Source: JABDIP01 sp965227455
GTDB taxonomy: Bacteria; Pseudomonadota; Alphaproteobacteria; DSM-16000; Inquilinaceae
DNA length: 64,000 nucleotides
Assembly (NCBI GenBank): GCA_965227455.1
Contig: OZ245752.1
Coordinates: forward strand, 2,604,001 to 2,668,000
Direction: 5' to 3'
Translations under genes and position numbers: made by a program
The notes under the pieces: generated by a model
Seen by the model: only the letters and a program-made list of their open reading frames with translations
Database searches by the model: none
Told to the model about the DNA's origin: nothing
Shown here: positions 61,479 to 64,000 of the stretch, one piece after another
How the letters are laid out: each line of letters begins with the position of its first letter
Numbering within the stretch: position 1 is the first letter of the stretch

Positions 61479-62159
61479 ATGCCGTATATCATTGCGCTGA
61501 TTGCCATCCTGTTGCTGGTGTTCGGGCCTGCCGCCTGGACCCGGATGGTGATGAAATCCAATTCCCACGACCGGCCGGATTTTCCGGGCACCGGCGGAGA
61601 GTTGGCTCGGCATCTCCTGGACGAATCCGGGCTGGCGGAAGTGGCGGTCGAAGTCACCGATCTCGGCGACCACTACGACCCGGAAAACAAGGCCGTACGG
61701 CTGAGCCGTGGCAATCACGACGGCCGGTCCCTGACCGCCGTCGCGGTCGCCGCCCATGAGGTCGGCCACGCCTTGCAGGATCGCGACGATTACGGCCCGC
61801 TGCGCACCCGCACCAACCTCGCCAGATCGACCGGCCCGTTTATCCGCATCGGGACCTATGTGCTGTACGCCGCACCGTTTGCCGCATTGCTGTTCCGGTC
61901 TCCGATCCTGTTCATACTGCAGCTCGGCATCGGCATCGCGATCATGGCCAGTTCCGTGGTCGTGCATCTGGTCACCCTGCCGGTCGAGTTCGATGCCAGC
62001 TTCAAGCGCGCCCTGCCGATCCTCGACCGCGGCGGCTACCTGCCCAAGGAGGATCTGCCGGCCGCTCGCCGGCTGCTCTACGCCGCGGCCCTGACCTATG
62101 TCGCGTCGTCCCTGATGTCGCTGCTGAACCTGTGGCGATGGATCAGATACCTGCGATAA
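61479..62159 (+). CDS. YugP-type zinc metallopeptidase (membrane)
   Basis: 226-aa membrane peptidase of the Zn_peptidase_2 family. N-terminal TM helix (3-18), then the catalytic HEVGH (His93, Glu94, His97), and two or three further TM segments. VVHLVTLPVEFDASFKRALPIL is the third-ligand region of the family. Likely involved in membrane-protein quality control. It follows the lipoprotein gene by 43 bases. Confidence 0.88.
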   Translation: MPYIIALIAILLLVFGPAAWTRMVMKSNSHDRPDFPGTGGELARHLLDESGLAEVAVEVTDLGDHYDPENKAVRLSRGNHDGRSLTAVAVAAHEVGHALQDRDDYGPLRTRTNLARSTGPFIRIGTYVLYAAPFAALLFRSPILFILQLGIGIAIMASSVVVHLVTLPVEFDASFKRALPILDRGGYLPKEDLPAARRLLYAAALTYVASSLMSLLNLWRWIRYLR

Positions 62160-62278
62160 GCAAGCCGCAAGCCGATTGCGCGATTCCCGCTTCGCCGCAT
62201 TGACAGCCGGCAGTTTCCGGCCACATTGTCTCGCCTTCGTCCCGGCCGCCCTTTCAGGAACAACCGGGCTCAGTTTGC

Positions 62279-62307
62279 TTGACGTTTACGTAAACGTAAA
62301 CTAGATA
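62279..62307 (+). promoter_or_regulatory. etfBA promoter with perfect 16-bp palindromic operator
   Basis: A -35 TTGACG (62279-62284) and -10 TAGATA (62302-62307) are spaced by 17 bases. The spacer and the edge of the -35 contain the exact palindrome ACGTTTACGTAAACGT (62282-62297). A repressor bound there would block RNA polymerase. Regulators of fatty-acid and branched-chain amino-acid breakdown (LiuR/MerR or TetR type) use sites of this style ahead of etf genes in other proteobacteria; which one acts here is unknown. Confidence 0.7.
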
Positions 62308-62369
62308 ATTCTCGACTGCCGGGACGGCGATCGCCGTGCCGGAGCATGCCTTTCGGAGGAGCGGACACG

Positions 62370-63119
62370 ATGAAGATCCTGGTCCCCGTGAAACGGGTGA
62401 TCGACTACAACGTCAAGGTGCGCGTGAAGGCCGACGGGTCCGGCGTGGACCTGGCCAACGTCAAGATGTCGATGAACCCGTTCGACGAGATCGCCGTGGA
62501 AGAGGCGATCCGCCTGAAAGAGGCTGGCACCGCGACCGAGATCGTCGCCGTCTCCCTGGGCGTGCAGCAATGCCAGGAGACCATCCGCACGGCCCTGGCC
62601 ATGGGCGCCGATCGCGGCATCCATGTGTTGAGTGACGAGGATTTGCAGCCTTTGGCCGTCGCCAAGATGCTGAAGGCGATCGTCGACAAGGAAGGCCCGG
62701 AACTCGTCATCATGGGCAAGCAGGCCATCGACGACGATTCCAACCAGACCGGCCAGATGCTGGCGGCGCTGATGGGCTGGCCCCAGGGCACCTTCGCCTC
62801 GAAGCTGGCGGCGGCCGATGGCGGGCTGAACGTCACCCGCGAGGTGGATGGCGGGCTTGAGACCGTCTGGCTCAAGCTGCCGGCGATCATCACAGTGGAC
62901 CTGCGGCTGAACGAGCCGCGCTATGCCAGCCTGCCGAACATCATGAAGGCGAAGAAGAAGCCGATCGAGCAGATGGCCCCGGCCGATCTCGGCGTCGATC
63001 CGGCCCCGCGCCTCGCCACGCTGAAGGTGGTCGAGCCGCCCAAGCGCGGCGGTGGCGTCAAGGTCGCCGATGTCGCCGAGCTGGTCGACAAGCTGAAGAA
63101 CGAAGCCAAGGTCATCTAG
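62370..63119 (+). CDS. etfB: Electron transfer flavoprotein beta subunit
   Basis: 249-aa ETF beta. KILVPVKRVIDYNVKVRVK opens the protein, MSMNPFDEIAVEEAIRLKEAG follows, and the AMP-binding and signature strands are VIMGKQAIDDDSNQTGQML and AKKKPIEQM. With EtfA it passes electrons from acyl-CoA and N-methylamine dehydrogenases (such as dimethylglycine or sarcosine dehydrogenase) to ETF-ubiquinone oxidoreductase. The ATG at 62370 has GGAGGAG upstream. It is first in the etfBA operon. Confidence 0.95.
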   Translation: MKILVPVKRVIDYNVKVRVKADGSGVDLANVKMSMNPFDEIAVEEAIRLKEAGTATEIVAVSLGVQQCQETIRTALAMGADRGIHVLSDEDLQPLAVAKMLKAIVDKEGPELVIMGKQAIDDDSNQTGQMLAALMGWPQGTFASKLAAADGGLNVTREVDGGLETVWLKLPAIITVDLRLNEPRYASLPNIMKAKKKPIEQMAPADLGVDPAPRLATLKVVEPPKRGGGVKVADVAELVDKLKNEAKVI

Positions 63120-63161
63120 CGCGCGCTCGACGCGGCGCCGAACTCCGGGACACCCATCGCC

Positions 63162-64000
63162 ATGAGCATTCTCGTTATCGCCGAGCACGACAACGCGAGC
63201 CTGAAACCGGCCACCCTGCATGCGGTAACCGCCGCCGCCGCCATCGGCGGCGACGTCCATGTGCTGGTCGCCGGCAGCGGCTGTGCCGCCGCCGCCGATG
63301 CCGCCGCCAAGGTGGCCGGCGTCGCCAAGGCCCTGGTCGCCGACTCAGCCGAGCTGGAGCACCAGCTGGCCGAGAACCTGGCGCCGCTGGTGGTCTCGCT
63401 GGCCAAGGATTACGGCCATGTGCTGGCCCCGGCCACCTCCAACGGCAAGAACCTGATGCCGCGGGTCGCGGCCCTGCTGGACGTGCAGCAGATCTCCGAC
63501 ATCATCGGTGTCGAATCCGCCGATACCTTCGTGCGGCCGATCTATGCCGGCAACGCCATCTCCACGGTGCAGTCCGCCGATCCGATCAAGGTCGTCACCG
63601 TACGCACCACCGCCTTCGATGCGGCCGCCGAAGAGGGCGGCAGCGGCGCCACGGAGGCGGTGTCCGGCAGCGCCGATGCCGGACTGTCCCGCTTCGTCGG
63701 CGAGGAGCTGAGCGAGAGCGAGCGGCCGGAACTGACCTCGGCCAAGATCGTCATCTCCGGCGGCCGCGGCATGGGCTCCGGCGAGAATTTTGTCCTCTTG
63801 GAGCAAGTCGCCGATAAGCTGGGCGCTGCCATCGGTGCCAGCCGGGCCGCGGTCGATGCCGGCTTCGTGCCGAACGACTACCAGGTCGGGCAGACCGGCA
63901 AGGTGGTCGCGCCGGACCTCTACATCGCCGTCGGCATCTCGGGCGCCATCCAGCACCTCGCCGGCATGAAGGACAGCAAGGTCATCGTCGCCATCAACAA
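63162..64000 (+). CDS. etfA: Electron transfer flavoprotein alpha subunit (3' end cut by window)
   Basis: Open from the ATG at 63162 to the window edge, about 279 codons. SILVIAEHDNASLKPATLHAV is the standard N-terminus, and near the end the FAD-binding signature PDLYIAVGISGAIQHLAGMKDS is present (key Gly and Ser residues). Only about the last 30 residues are missing. It lies 42 bases after etfB and forms the heterodimer with it. Confidence 0.95.
   Translation, partial: MSILVIAEHDNASLKPATLHAVTAAAAIGGDVHVLVAGSGCAAAADAAAKVAGVAKALVADSAELEHQLAENLAPLVVSLAKDYGHVLAPATSNGKNLMPRVAALLDVQQISDIIGVESADTFVRPIYAGNAISTVQSADPIKVVTVRTTAFDAAAEEGGSGATEAVSGSADAGLSRFVGEELSESERPELTSAKIVISGGRGMGSGENFVLLEQVADKLGAAIGASRAAVDAGFVPNDYQVGQTGKVVAPDLYIAVGISGAIQHLAGMKDSKVIVAIN

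Noticed and set aside
1..64000. CRISPR array, prophage, integrase or complete insertion sequence
   Set aside because: No regularly spaced direct repeats, transposase, integrase or phage structural genes were seen. The only repeat with mobile-like form is the short inverted pair at 50.3 kb.

Overview
The window looks like a piece of a high-GC alphaproteobacterial chromosome, probably from a marine or saline Rhodospirillales-type bacterium. This rests on several family-level signals: a MucR zinc-finger regulator, a CpdR receiver protein, a DmdA-type methyltransferase, dgcN-dgcA-type D-glutamate genes, class III cyclases and overall codon use. No 16S rRNA or other species-level marker is present. 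Most of the window is ordinary chromosome, with one tRNA-Val(GAC), no CRISPR array, no phage and no complete insertion sequence.

Layout. 1-5.9 kb: a patatin phospholipase, a UDP-glucuronate 4-epimerase-like gene, mucR, a winged-helix protein, an orphan parA with a one-TM partner, and a small membrane protein. 6.0-17.0 kb: a catabolic cluster built around a divergent promoter. On the left arm are an RpiR regulator, a Rieske oxygenase, an internally deleted aldehyde dehydrogenase remnant and a carboxymuconolactone decarboxylase-like gene. On the right arm are a dimethylglycine-dehydrogenase-like flavoprotein, an MDR oxidoreductase, two enolase-superfamily epimerases and a class III aminotransferase. 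A DmdA-like methyltransferase lies tail-to-tail at the end. Together they fit demethylation and epimerisation of a methylated-amine compound such as proline betaine or hydroxyproline betaine, with methyl groups passed to tetrahydrofolate. 17.1-34.7 kb: exopolysaccharide production, with an O-antigen ligase-like protein, an initiating phosphoglycosyltransferase, a UDP-xylose synthase, a LapG-like protease, glycosyltransferases, flippase, sulfotransferase, polymerase, Sel1 lipoprotein, mannose-1-phosphate guanylyltransferase and a Wzc-type tyrosine kinase. The middle part (about 23.7-29.5 kb) is visibly richer in A+T than its flanks and looks acquired.

35-50 kb: tRNA-Val, cpdR, an N-formylglutamate amidohydrolase, a probable small RNA with its own promoter and terminator, a GH15-otsA-glucokinase group for trehalose and glucose, a class V aminotransferase, an adenylate cyclase, a universal stress protein, an aldo-keto reductase, an SDR, a secreted M28 peptidase and a bestrophin-like membrane protein. 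50-64 kb: a thioesterase, adenine deaminase, an AGCS amino-acid symporter, a second universal stress protein and cyclase, the dgcN-dgcA pair, a SCO copper protein, a D-amino-acid-oxidase-type flavoprotein, a lipoprotein, a YugP-type zinc peptidase, and etfB-etfA (etfA is cut by the window end) behind a promoter that contains a perfect palindromic operator.

The strongest points for follow-up are the betaine/DmdA cluster with its deleted aldehyde dehydrogenase, the probable sRNA at 36.7 kb, the palindromic operator ahead of etfBA, and the A+T-rich sulfated-polysaccharide island. Product calls come from motifs and family memory; no database search was run.
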